Source: Pseudohongiella spirulinae
Lineage (GTDB): Bacteria > Pseudomonadota > Gammaproteobacteria > Pseudomonadales > Pseudohongiellaceae
Direction of reading: 5' to 3'
Length of the DNA stretch: 64,000 nt
NCBI RefSeq assembly: GCF_001444425.1
Contig: NZ_CP013189.1
Coordinates: 1 to 64,000, forward strand
Shown: positions 24,262 through 32,160 of the stretch, piece by piece
Position numbering within the stretch: the first letter of the stretch is position 1
Layout of the letters: the number at the start of each line of letters is the position of its first letter
Position numbers and translations under genes: made by a program
Notes under the pieces: generated by a model
Seen by the model: only the letters and a program-made list of their open reading frames with translations
The model's database searches: none
Told to the model about the DNA's origin: nothing

Positions 24262-25410
24262 ATGTTGTCCAAAGCAAAGCTGTGGTTAAGCCTTGCCTTC
24301 GGCACTCTGCTTTTGTGGAGCGCTGGTGCGCATGCAGCCTGGGAAGTGAATATGCCCAGGGGCGTAACCCAAATTAGTCGCGATACCTATGACCTGCACA
24401 TGACAATTTTCTGGTGGATGGTAGCCATCGGAGTTGTAGTGTTCGGCGTCATGTTGTGGTCCATCTTCAATCACCGGAAATCAAAAGGAGCGACTCCGGC
24501 CAGCTTCCACGAGAGCACCAAAGTGGAAATCGTCTGGACCCTGATACCCTTTCTGATCCTGATTGCAATGGCCATTCCCGCCACACGTGTACTGACAGCT
24601 GCTTACGACACAACAGAGTCTGAGCTGGACGTGCAGATCATCGGTTATCAGTGGCGCTGGGAATATCGTTACATGGATGACGACCCCAATGCAGAACCGG
24701 TCTCATTCTTCAGCACGCTGGCAACTTCCCGTGAAGAAATAAACAACGGCATAGAAAAAGGCGAAAACTACCTGCTGGAAGTCGACAATCCTCTGGTCAT
24801 TCCTTCTGATACCAAAGTTCGTTTTCTGATGACAGCGGCCGACGTGCTGCACTCCTGGTGGGTACCGGAGTTTGCTATCAAGAAAGACACTATCCCCGGC
24901 TTCATTAATGAAACCTGGGTTATTGTTGAAGAGCCCGGCATCTATCGTGGCCAGTGCGCCGAGTTGTGTGGCATGGACCACGGCTTTATGCCTATCGAGG
25001 TTCATGTTCTGGAGCCGGCCGACTACGAGGCATGGTATGCCGAGCAGCAAGCCAACGCTCAGCGTGTTCGTGAGCTGACTGGCGCTGCGCTCTCCATGGA
25101 TGAGGCAATGGCACAGGGTAGTGAGCTTTACACACGCAACTGCGTAGCTTGTCACCAGGCCAATGGCCAGGGTATGCCACCGGCATTCCCGGCGATCACT
25201 GGCAGTGCCAAAGCAACCGGTGACATACAGGTCACCATGGACACACTGGTTAATGGTGTGCCCGGTACAGCCATGGCCGCTTACGGCCGTCAGCTGAATC
25301 CGATTGAGCTCGCGTCCATCATCACCTATGTGCGTAATGCCTTTGGCAACAGCACTGGTGACATGGTACAGCCCGCTGAAGTCAACGAATTCATTCAAGG
25401 GGGACAGTAA
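24262..25410 (+). CDS. coxB: Cytochrome c oxidase subunit II with C-terminal cytochrome c domain
   Basis: This subunit takes electrons from cytochrome c through the CuA centre. It is 382 aa. A signal peptide (about residues 1-25) is followed by two membrane helices. The CuA ligands are in DVLHSWWVPEF and RGQCAELCGMDHGFM. One haem c site, NCVACHQANGQG, lies in the C-terminal domain. A haem-containing subunit II is also found in the Pseudomonas aa3 oxidase. It is first of coxB-coxA-cox11-coxC and ends five bases before coxA. Confidence 0.96.
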   Translation: MLSKAKLWLSLAFGTLLLWSAGAHAAWEVNMPRGVTQISRDTYDLHMTIFWWMVAIGVVVFGVMLWSIFNHRKSKGATPASFHESTKVEIVWTLIPFLILIAMAIPATRVLTAAYDTTESELDVQIIGYQWRWEYRYMDDDPNAEPVSFFSTLATSREEINNGIEKGENYLLEVDNPLVIPSDTKVRFLMTAADVLHSWWVPEFAIKKDTIPGFINETWVIVEEPGIYRGQCAELCGMDHGFMPIEVHVLEPADYEAWYAEQQANAQRVRELTGAALSMDEAMAQGSELYTRNCVACHQANGQGMPPAFPAITGSAKATGDIQVTMDTLVNGVPGTAMAAYGRQLNPIELASIITYVRNAFGNSTGDMVQPAEVNEFIQGGQ

Positions 25411-25415
25411 ACGCC

Positions 25416-27020
25416 ATGAGTAGCGCTGCAATCGATCATGCACATGATCACGACCATCATCATGGTCCTGCCAAGGGCATAGCCCGGTGGCTGTTCACAA
25501 CCAACCACAAAGACATCGGCACGATGTATCTGTGGTTCAGCTTCGCAATGTTTCTGCTGGGCGGTACGTTTGCACTGGTAATCCGTGCTGAGCTGTTTCA
25601 GCCTGGTTTGCAATTTGTAGAGCCAAACTTCTTCAACCAGATGACCACCATGCACGGTCTGGTGATGGTATTCGGCGCGGTCATGCCCGCCTTCGTTGGT
25701 CTGGCTAACTGGATGATTCCGTTGATGATCGGCGCGCCGGATATGGCTCTGCCGCGGATGAACAACTGGAGCTTCTGGATCCTGCCGTTTGCCTTCACGT
25801 TGATGGTTATGACACTGTTCATGGAAGGTGGCGGTCCGAATTTCGGCTGGACGTTCTATGCACCGCTGTCGACGACCTATGCGCCTGACTCGGTGACATT
25901 CTTCATCTTTGCCGTGCACATTATGGGTGCTTCATCCATCATGGGTGCGATAAACGTTATCGCAACCATCCTGAACATGCGTGCCCCCGGCATGACACTG
26001 ATGAAGATGCCTTTGTTCGTCTGGACGTGGCTGATTACCGCGTACCTGCTGATTGCGGTTATGCCGGTACTGGCGGGTGTGGTTACGATGATGCTGTTTG
26101 ATATCCACTTCGGCACCAGCTTCTTTGATGCGGCCGGTGGTGGTGACCCTGTTCTGTTCCAGCACCTGTTCTGGTTCTTCGGCCACCCGGAAGTATATAT
26201 CATGATCCTGCCGGCTTTCGGTGTGATCTCGGCCATCATCCCGACGTTCGCCCGTAAGCGTCTGTTCGGTTATGACTCAATGGTTTACGCAACCGCGTCT
26301 ATCGCCTTCCTGTCATTCATCGTGTGGGCTCACCACATGTTTACAGTCGGTATGCCGCTGGCCGGCCAGCTGTTCTTCATGTATGCCACCATGCTTATTG
26401 CGGTTCCGACCGGCGTGAAAGTGTTTAACTGGGTTGCCACCATGTTCCGTGGCGCGATGACCTTTGAAACACCCATGTTGTTCGCCATCGCCTTTGTAGT
26501 ACTGTTCACCATCGGTGGGTTCACAGGGGTTATGCTGGCGATCACACCGGTAGACTTCCAGTACCACGATACCTACTTCGTAGTTGCCCACTTCCACTAC
26601 GTTCTGGTGCCGGGTGCGGTATTCTCACTGATGGCGGCTGCTTACTACTGGCTGCCGAAGTGGACCGGTTACATGTACGATGAAACACTGGGCAAGTTGC
26701 ATTTCTGGTTGTCGTTCATCGGCGTTAACCTGCTGTTCTTCCCGCAGCACTTCCTGGGACTGGCTGGTATGCCCCGCCGTATCCCTGACTATGCACTCCA
26801 GTTTGCGAACTTCAACTGGATCTCCAGTGTCGGTGGATTCCTGTTTGGCTTCTCTCAGCTGATTCTGCTGTTTGTGGTCATCAAGTGTATCCGTGGTGGC
26901 AAAAAGGCGACTGCTGAAGTATGGGAAGGTGCACAAGGTTTGGAGTGGACAGTGCCGTCTCCGGCGCCTTACCACACCTTTGAAACACCACCTGACCCAA
27001 GCCTGATCAAAGCTCAGTAA
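25416..27020 (+). CDS. coxA: Cytochrome c oxidase subunit I (aa3 type)
   Basis: This is the catalytic subunit that reduces O2 at the haem a3-CuB site and pumps protons. It is 534 aa with twelve membrane helices. A His-rich N-terminus (DHAHDHDHHH region) precedes WLFTTNHKDIGTMY. The GHPEVYIMILPAFG segment holds the D-channel glutamate and the His-Tyr of the CuB site. HHMFTVGM carries further CuB ligands and HFHYVL the haem ligands. It lies next to the subunit II gene and its assembly factors. Confidence 0.98.
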   Translation: MSSAAIDHAHDHDHHHGPAKGIARWLFTTNHKDIGTMYLWFSFAMFLLGGTFALVIRAELFQPGLQFVEPNFFNQMTTMHGLVMVFGAVMPAFVGLANWMIPLMIGAPDMALPRMNNWSFWILPFAFTLMVMTLFMEGGGPNFGWTFYAPLSTTYAPDSVTFFIFAVHIMGASSIMGAINVIATILNMRAPGMTLMKMPLFVWTWLITAYLLIAVMPVLAGVVTMMLFDIHFGTSFFDAAGGGDPVLFQHLFWFFGHPEVYIMILPAFGVISAIIPTFARKRLFGYDSMVYATASIAFLSFIVWAHHMFTVGMPLAGQLFFMYATMLIAVPTGVKVFNWVATMFRGAMTFETPMLFAIAFVVLFTIGGFTGVMLAITPVDFQYHDTYFVVAHFHYVLVPGAVFSLMAAAYYWLPKWTGYMYDETLGKLHFWLSFIGVNLLFFPQHFLGLAGMPRRIPDYALQFANFNWISSVGGFLFGFSQLILLFVVIKCIRGGKKATAEVWEGAQGLEWTVPSPAPYHTFETPPDPSLIKAQ

Positions 27021-27071
27021 CAGGTAACCAGGTACTGTATGTTTTTCTGAAGTTGTACCGGAGTAAAAACC

Positions 27072-27638
27072 ATGAAAGAAAATGTAACGAAAGTTAATAA
27101 CAAAAAAACCACAGGGAAGTTGTTGTTAGCGGTAGTCGGTATGTTTGCATTCGGATTTGCTCTGGTACCACTTTATGATGTGATTTGTGAAGTCACTGGC
27201 CTGAACGGTAAGACTGGATCACGCGTTGAAGTTGCCGAGGCGGGTTTGCTGGTAGAAGAAGAGCGTGAAGTGACAGTCCAGTTTATCGCTCACCAGAATG
27301 TCGAGATGGGGTGGGAGTTCAGACCTTCAATCAATCAGATGAAGGTCAAGCCGGGTGAAGTCCATGTGATTCACTATCGGGTGAGCAATCCAAGATCGTC
27401 ACTGATGGTCGGCCAGGCTATTCCCAGTGTGGCACCGAACGCAGCTGCCGGACATCTCAACAAGATAGAGTGTTTCTGTTTTAATGAGCAGCCCTTGCAG
27501 GCAGGTGAAACGGTTGACATGGCACTGCGCTTTTTTGTCGATCCGCGCCTGCCCGACAATATCAGCAAGCTGACATTGTCATACACGCTTTACGACATCA
27601 CGGAAAAGAGTAAAACACAGGCAGTTGCCAGCAGGTAA
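27072..27638 (+). CDS. ctaG: Cytochrome c oxidase assembly protein CtaG/Cox11
   Basis: Cox11 delivers copper to the CuB site of subunit I. It is 188 aa with one N-terminal membrane anchor (about residues 16-35), followed by a periplasmic immunoglobulin-like domain. The copper-binding motif reads IECFCFNEQPL (CxC). The start at 27072 has GGAG upstream. It lies between coxA and coxC as in other proteobacteria. Confidence 0.97.
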   Translation: MKENVTKVNNKKTTGKLLLAVVGMFAFGFALVPLYDVICEVTGLNGKTGSRVEVAEAGLLVEEEREVTVQFIAHQNVEMGWEFRPSINQMKVKPGEVHVIHYRVSNPRSSLMVGQAIPSVAPNAAAGHLNKIECFCFNEQPLQAGETVDMALRFFVDPRLPDNISKLTLSYTLYDITEKSKTQAVASR

Positions 27639-27672
27639 ACGAGAATAATATTGTTATTTCTGGAGAGAAAAA

Positions 27673-28599
27673 ATGGCCAGCGAAAGCTCCCATAGTGTGT
27701 ATTACGTACCGGAACAGACCAAGTATCCGTTCTTTGCGTCTATCGGTTTGTTCCTTATGGTGTTTGGTTTAGGAGCCCTACTGAACAACATTTCTGCGGG
27801 TGAATCTGCCACAGTCTCAACATGGATTGCACTGGCAGGTTTTTTCCTGTTGTCGTTTATTATCTTCCAGTGGTTCGCAACGGTAATCCGCGAAAACCAT
27901 GCCGGATTGAATAATGATCAGCTCAAGCGCTCTTACGTCTGGGGTATGGTTTGGTTCATTTTCTCGGAAGTTATGTTTTTTGCTGCCTTCTTCGGTGCAT
28001 TGTTCTATGTCCGCCAGTTGGCGGTGCCCTGGTTGGGCGGCGAAGGAGACAAAGGAATTACGGGTGAAGTCTTGTGGCCGGAGTTTCAGGCTGCCTGGCC
28101 GCTGATTGCCAACCCTGATCCTGCGGCTTACACAAACCCTCACGAAGGACTCAATGTCAAGGAATGGAGCCTGAGCTTTTTCGCTGGCTACCTGCCCTTC
28201 TGGAACACGGTCATTCTGATTACGTCGTCCTACACCTTGCATATTGCACACCATGCGCTGAAAGAAGAAAACCGTCAGAAGCTGATCCGCTGGATGTTTG
28301 TGACAGTAGCGCTCGGTATCATCTTCCTCGGTCTTCAGGCTCTTGAGTACGTAGAAGCTTACGGTCATTATGGAATCACTCTGGATTCCGGCATCTATGG
28401 TTCTACTTTCTTTCTGCTGACGGGCTTCCACGGTTTTCACGTAACACTGGGAACATTTATCCTTATCGTGATGTTGTTACGTTGCATGAAAGGGCACTTC
28501 AAGCCGAATGATCATTTTGGCTTTGAAGCAGCGGCCTGGTACTGGCACTTTGTTGACGTGGTCTGGGTAGGTCTGTTTATATTTGTCTATCTGATCTGA
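27673..28599 (+). CDS. coxC: Cytochrome c oxidase subunit III
   Basis: Subunit III is a seven-helix membrane protein that stabilises subunit I and feeds its proton channel. It is 308 aa, slightly longer than the usual 260-290. Landmarks are FFSEVMFFAAFFGALF, TSSYTLHIAHHAL, LTGFHGFHVTLGTF and WYWHFVDVVWVGLF at the C-terminus. GGAGAG precedes the ATG. It is the last gene of the operon before a terminator-like hairpin. Confidence 0.96.
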   Translation: MASESSHSVYYVPEQTKYPFFASIGLFLMVFGLGALLNNISAGESATVSTWIALAGFFLLSFIIFQWFATVIRENHAGLNNDQLKRSYVWGMVWFIFSEVMFFAAFFGALFYVRQLAVPWLGGEGDKGITGEVLWPEFQAAWPLIANPDPAAYTNPHEGLNVKEWSLSFFAGYLPFWNTVILITSSYTLHIAHHALKEENRQKLIRWMFVTVALGIIFLGLQALEYVEAYGHYGITLDSGIYGSTFFLLTGFHGFHVTLGTFILIVMLLRCMKGHFKPNDHFGFEAAAWYWHFVDVVWVGLFIFVYLI

Positions 28600-28624
28600 T
28601 AGAGATTTATCAGAAAACTCCATG

Positions 28625-28648
28625 GACGGCTCGCGAATGCGGGCCGTC
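28625..28648. terminator. Hairpin between convergent coxC and DUF2909 gene
   Basis: GACGGCTCGC and GCGGGCCGTC form a 10-bp stem (one T-G pair) closed by the tetraloop GAAT. A T-containing stretch (TGTCTGTCTGG) follows on the forward strand. It sits 26 bases after coxC and can serve as a terminator, although the T-run is imperfect. Confidence 0.55.
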
Positions 28649-28689
28649 TGTCTGTCTGGATGAGCGAAAACCCGCTGAATAAGATAGAA

Positions 28690-28899
28690 TCATGGATTCC
28701 AGGGCGTCGACAGGTTCATCTGTCCGGTCACGAGTCCATAAAAAACCACAATCATAAGAATGATCGCCAGCGTGACCCGTGTGCCCAGGGCATACATCAC
28801 CCGTCGTGAACGTCCCTGATCCTTGTAGAAAAAGATAAAACCGGCGACAAGGCTGATAACAATACCTGCTAATAACAATGCAATAAGGATTTTCAGCAT
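28690..28899 (-). CDS. Twin-transmembrane DUF2909 family protein
   Basis: This small 69-aa membrane protein has two helices (about residues 3-26 and 42-62) and a basic loop, KDQGRSRR, between them. AAGGAC lies five bases before the ATG. DUF2909 proteins are regularly found beside cox genes, between subunit III and SURF1, and often on the opposite strand as here. A role in oxidase assembly or stability is guessed from that conserved position only. Confidence 0.85.
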   Translation of the reverse strand: MLKILIALLLAGIVISLVAGFIFFYKDQGRSRRVMYALGTRVTLAIILMIVVFYGLVTGQMNLSTPWNP

Positions 28900-28958
28900 A
28901 AGCGTCCTTCAGACTACTGGATGGATGAAACATGATAGCAGCATAAAATGAGGTTGGC

Positions 28959-29660
28959 TTGTTCAGATTCAACTGGAAGCTCACACTGTTTACAGCATTG
29001 CTGTTGCCTGTGCTTATCACCCTGGGCATGTGGCAACTGGATCGCGAGCAGCAAAAAATTGATCTTCAGCGCCGCTATGAATTACGCCAGCAGCAAGAGC
29101 CGCTTGGTATAGACAGAGTGGACTGGCGCAGTAATGACCTTGCATGGCTGCGTGTAGAAGCCAGCGGTTACTTTGAACAACGGCAACAGTTTTTGCTGGA
29201 CAACAAAATCTACGATTCCCGAGTTGGGTACGAGGTCATCACGCCATTTCGTACAGATTATGGAACTTTACTTGTAAACCGGGGCTGGATTCAACAGGGG
29301 CCGTCGCGTCAAATACTTCCGGCTATCCCTACCCCCGAAGGGAGGCAGCTCATCAACATCCATATTTTTGCCCCGGAAGCTGAGTTGATGATGCTGGCTG
29401 AAGATAATCTGGAGGATACTAACTGGCCTAAGGTTGTACAGCGAATTGATATTGAAAAAATGTCTGCTGCTTTGGGTGAAGGCCTGCTCCCCTATAGCGC
29501 AAGATTAGAACAAGGTGCTGCAGGCTTACTGCAATATAACTGGCAGGCCATAAATACACGCCCCGAAACCCACCGGGGTTACGCAATCCAGTGGTTTATT
29601 ATGGCACTGGTGCTGGTAATTTTATATTTAACGTTCAGTTTCAGACGTTCGGAGAACTGA
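28959..29660 (+). CDS. SURF1 family oxidase assembly protein
   Basis: Surf1 helps insert haem a into subunit I. It is 233 aa with a membrane helix at each end (about residues 8-24 and 208-226) and a periplasmic domain between, the family's usual layout. The motifs LGMWQLDREQQKIDL and VNRGWI are typical. The start is TTG 28959, supported by GAGG five bases upstream; a stop codon lies at 28944 and no ATG is in frame between. Confidence 0.92.
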   Translation: MFRFNWKLTLFTALLLPVLITLGMWQLDREQQKIDLQRRYELRQQQEPLGIDRVDWRSNDLAWLRVEASGYFEQRQQFLLDNKIYDSRVGYEVITPFRTDYGTLLVNRGWIQQGPSRQILPAIPTPEGRQLINIHIFAPEAELMMLAEDNLEDTNWPKVVQRIDIEKMSAALGEGLLPYSARLEQGAAGLLQYNWQAINTRPETHRGYAIQWFIMALVLVILYLTFSFRRSEN

Positions 29661-29661
29661 T

Positions 29662-30312
29662 ATGCAAGAAATGACGCGCAGCAAGATCAAACTGGCCTTT
29701 TTGTTATTGGTTGCATTTGTACCCATTACACTCGCGACATTTGCGTTTAGAAACGCAGGTGAAGGCGGTTTTCTGAGCGGTACTGTCAACAAGGGATTTC
29801 TGATAAACCCACCCGCTGATATTACTGATCTGGACATGCGAACAGCTGACGGTTCACCAATCTTTAAAAGTTTCGAAGAAATCATCGCTCTGTTGGAAAG
29901 CGACGACGATTATGAGGCCCAGCCCTGGCACATAGTTTATGTGAATACTCAGGATTGTGAAGAGACTTGTCGTGAGCGCGTTCATCTATTGAGACAAATG
30001 CATATTACTCTGAACAAAAATACTCCAAGAGTCCGGCGCTATTATCTGCATGCAGCGACGGAAGACCTTACAGATCCGACTGCCCAGCATTTCCGGGCTG
30101 AATTTCCGAGTATGGGCGTTGCTTTCGGCAATGCAGGGATAATTCAGAACAATCTGTCAGCAAAAGGATTAAATCTGCAGCTGGCCGATGACAACTATAT
30201 TTTCTTTGTCGATCCGGTTGGCAACGTGATGATGTATTACACCAGCGAACACAGCATCGCAGATATAAAAGCTGATCTGGAAAAACTGCTCAGGCACTCC
30301 AGTCTGGGATAA
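29662..30312 (+). CDS. SCO/thioredoxin-like protein of the cox locus
   Basis: This 216-aa protein has one N-terminal membrane anchor (about residues 8-28) and a predicted periplasmic thioredoxin-like fold. It has a CxxxC pair in TQDCEETCRER, like the copper or redox cysteines of SCO proteins. The place where SCO proteins carry a copper-ligand histidine (VDH) reads FFVDPVGNV here. A redox rather than copper-carrier role is therefore more likely, but this is inference. The equivalent uncharacterised gene lies after surf1 in Pseudomonas. It starts one base after the surf1 stop. Confidence 0.8.
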   Translation: MQEMTRSKIKLAFLLLVAFVPITLATFAFRNAGEGGFLSGTVNKGFLINPPADITDLDMRTADGSPIFKSFEEIIALLESDDDYEAQPWHIVYVNTQDCEETCRERVHLLRQMHITLNKNTPRVRRYYLHAATEDLTDPTAQHFRAEFPSMGVAFGNAGIIQNNLSAKGLNLQLADDNYIFFVDPVGNVMMYYTSEHSIADIKADLEKLLRHSSLG

Positions 30313-30334
30313 AACGTATACAACTAATACCCGT

Positions 30335-30367
30335 AAAAAAGGCTGCCTTTAAAGGGCAGCCTTTTTT
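30335..30367. terminator. Bidirectional Rho-independent terminator
   Basis: GGCTGCC and GGCAGCC form a perfect 7-bp stem around TTTAAAG, with six A before and six T after. This works as an intrinsic terminator on both strands. It separates the forward aa3 gene set from the reversed second oxidase operon. Confidence 0.92.
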
Positions 30368-30411
30368 ATTCACTGATTCGCTATATCGAAGCTGATCAGT
30401 CAAGACACTCC

Positions 30412-30762
30412 TCAATGCTCCACATGCAACGGCGCACGGTTCGCATCCTGTCCCATGTACTGTACACGCGCTCCTTCCGTGTAATTACCCTCGACCGCCA
30501 TAAAGAAAATCAGCAACAGCAGAACCATTGGTGGCCCAAGAATCGTCAGAGCCAGCGCCATACGTTCCCACATGACGTGCATAAAAATCGCCATGATGAA
30601 TCCGGCTTTAAGTGCCATAAAAATCAGTACCAGCGTCCATCTAAGAGGGCCCTGTACATGCATGTAGTCAACCATATAGCTGAACAGGCTAAGTACAAAA
30701 AGCAGTATCCAGACTTTATAATAAACGCCTAAAGGGTGTTGTTGTCCGGCTTCAGATGCCAT
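30412..30762 (-). CDS. Cytochrome c oxidase subunit IV (prokaryotic type), second oxidase
   Basis: This small accessory subunit resembles CyoD/CtaF. It is 116 aa with three membrane helices (about residues 13-31, 39-62 and 69-92). The conserved LKAGFIMAIFMHVMWE is the recognisable family stretch. AAGGAG lies nine bases before ATG 30762. It is the last gene of the reversed operon, 12 bases after the subunit III gene. Confidence 0.9.
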   Translation of the reverse strand: MASEAGQQHPLGVYYKVWILLFVLSLFSYMVDYMHVQGPLRWTLVLIFMALKAGFIMAIFMHVMWERMALALTILGPPMVLLLLIFFMAVEGNYTEGARVQYMGQDANRAPLHVEH

Positions 30763-30774
30763 AAGCAGAGCTCC

Positions 30775-31461
30775 TTATAACAGATAAAAGAATGCAAATA
30801 TAAAGACCCAGACCAGATCGACGAAGTGCCAATAAAGTCCGGTAATTTCGACAATCTCGTAACCTTTTTTGTCGTAGTCACCGCGTGCCACTTTACGCGC
30901 AACGATCAACAGGTAAATCACACCTGCCGATACATGTAATCCATGAAACCCGGTGATCATATAAAACACCGCGCCAAACTGCTCTGCACCCCAGGGGTTG
31001 CCCCACGGCCTGACACCATAACCTATCAGTTTGGACCACTCGTAGACCTGCATGCCAACAAAAGTAGCACCCAGAGCGGCGGTTGCCAGCATAAACAAAA
31101 CGGTCTTCTTTTTATCGCGTCGGTAACCAAAATTCACCGCCAAAGCCATGGTTCCACTACTGGTGATCAGCACAAACGTCATGATCGCAATCAATATTAG
31201 AGGGATTGGATCGCTACCAAAAAATGACAGCGCAAACACCTCTGTTGCCAGGGGCCATGGATCTGCCGTGGAAATTCTGACCGTCATGTAACCGACCAGG
31301 AAGCAGGAGAAAATAAACGTATCGCTGACCAGGAAGATCCACATCATGGCCTTGCCCCAGGGGACCTGGTACGTCTGCTTGTCAGCTGCCCAGTCCTGAA
31401 CAAAGCCGGTCATGCCAGTCGCTGACGGAATTCCGCTGCTTACTGCCTCATTCTGACTCAT
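30775..31461 (-). CDS. Cytochrome c oxidase subunit III, second oxidase
   Basis: This is a haem-copper oxidase subunit III of 228 aa, with five to six membrane helices rather than the seven of coxC. It contains WGKAMMWIFLVSDTFIFSCF, MITGFHGLHVSAGVIYL and LYWHFVDLVWVFIFAFFYLL. AGGA lies eight bases before ATG 31461. It resembles the short subunit III of quinol and alternative (coxO/coxP-like) oxidases. It is more typical of subunit III than the adjacent 210-aa gene. Confidence 0.92.
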   Translation of the reverse strand: MSQNEAVSSGIPSATGMTGFVQDWAADKQTYQVPWGKAMMWIFLVSDTFIFSCFLVGYMTVRISTADPWPLATEVFALSFFGSDPIPLILIAIMTFVLITSSGTMALAVNFGYRRDKKKTVLFMLATAALGATFVGMQVYEWSKLIGYGVRPWGNPWGAEQFGAVFYMITGFHGLHVSAGVIYLLIVARKVARGDYDKKGYEIVEITGLYWHFVDLVWVFIFAFFYLL

Positions 31462-31522
31462 GGTTTAGTCCTTCTTGTTATGCCAATCAAATGGATGAGT
31501 GTGCTCTTGGAAAGTGATGCAA

Positions 31523-32155
31523 TCAGGTTGTGGACAATACATAAAACAGACCAAACCAGACCAGCAACAGAAAGTGCCAATACCACGCGCACAATTCCAG
31601 ACTCAAACGTGTTTGCTCAATATCGTTTTTTCGCATCATACGAAGTTGCGCACGGCTCCACACCCAAAGACCACCGATCAAATGTAGAATATGAACGCCG
31701 GTCAACAAATAGAAAAATGAATTCGCGGGGTTGCTCTGCAGGGTCAAACCACTCTGAACGAGAGTCTGCCATACAGCATTCTGGCCGATGATGAATAGCA
31801 GTGTAAGAATACCACCTGTCAAGGAGGACAGCGCAGCGGCCGATGGGAAACGGACCGATGTCTGTCGGCGCCCCTGAATGAGGGCCAGGTGAAACATGAT
31901 ACTGGCAGCGATCAAAACACCCGTATTCACCCATAACATCGCCGGCTCGGCTATCGGGACCCAGTCCCCACCTCCCCAGAGTATGCGCAGGTAATAAGAT
32001 ACGGTGAGCAGTGAAAACAATACACTTGCAACGATAACAAAAACAATCAACGCCACTTTTTCATTGGGTGCCTGAAAAGTCGGTTTCGGGTCGATGCCGT
32101 CGGGCAATCCAACGGTATTCCACGGCTTGTCTGTTACATCACGATACAGGGTCAT
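31523..32155 (-). CDS. Subunit III-like membrane protein, second oxidase
   Basis: This 210-aa protein has five membrane helices. It ends in YLLTGVHILHLIGGLWVW and LCAWYWHFLLLVWFGLFYVL, the two closing helices of subunit III, but its first half is poorly conserved and the usual acidic helix-II motif is absent. Two consecutive subunit III-type genes after subunits II and I match the alternative oxidase coxMNOP of Bradyrhizobium. AAGGA precedes ATG 32155, five bases after coxA2 on the same strand. Confidence 0.85.
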   Translation of the reverse strand: MTLYRDVTDKPWNTVGLPDGIDPKPTFQAPNEKVALIVFVIVASVLFSLLTVSYYLRILWGGGDWVPIAEPAMLWVNTGVLIAASIMFHLALIQGRRQTSVRFPSAAALSSLTGGILTLLFIIGQNAVWQTLVQSGLTLQSNPANSFFYLLTGVHILHLIGGLWVWSRAQLRMMRKNDIEQTRLSLELCAWYWHFLLLVWFGLFYVLSTT

Positions 32156-32160
32156 GGTAT

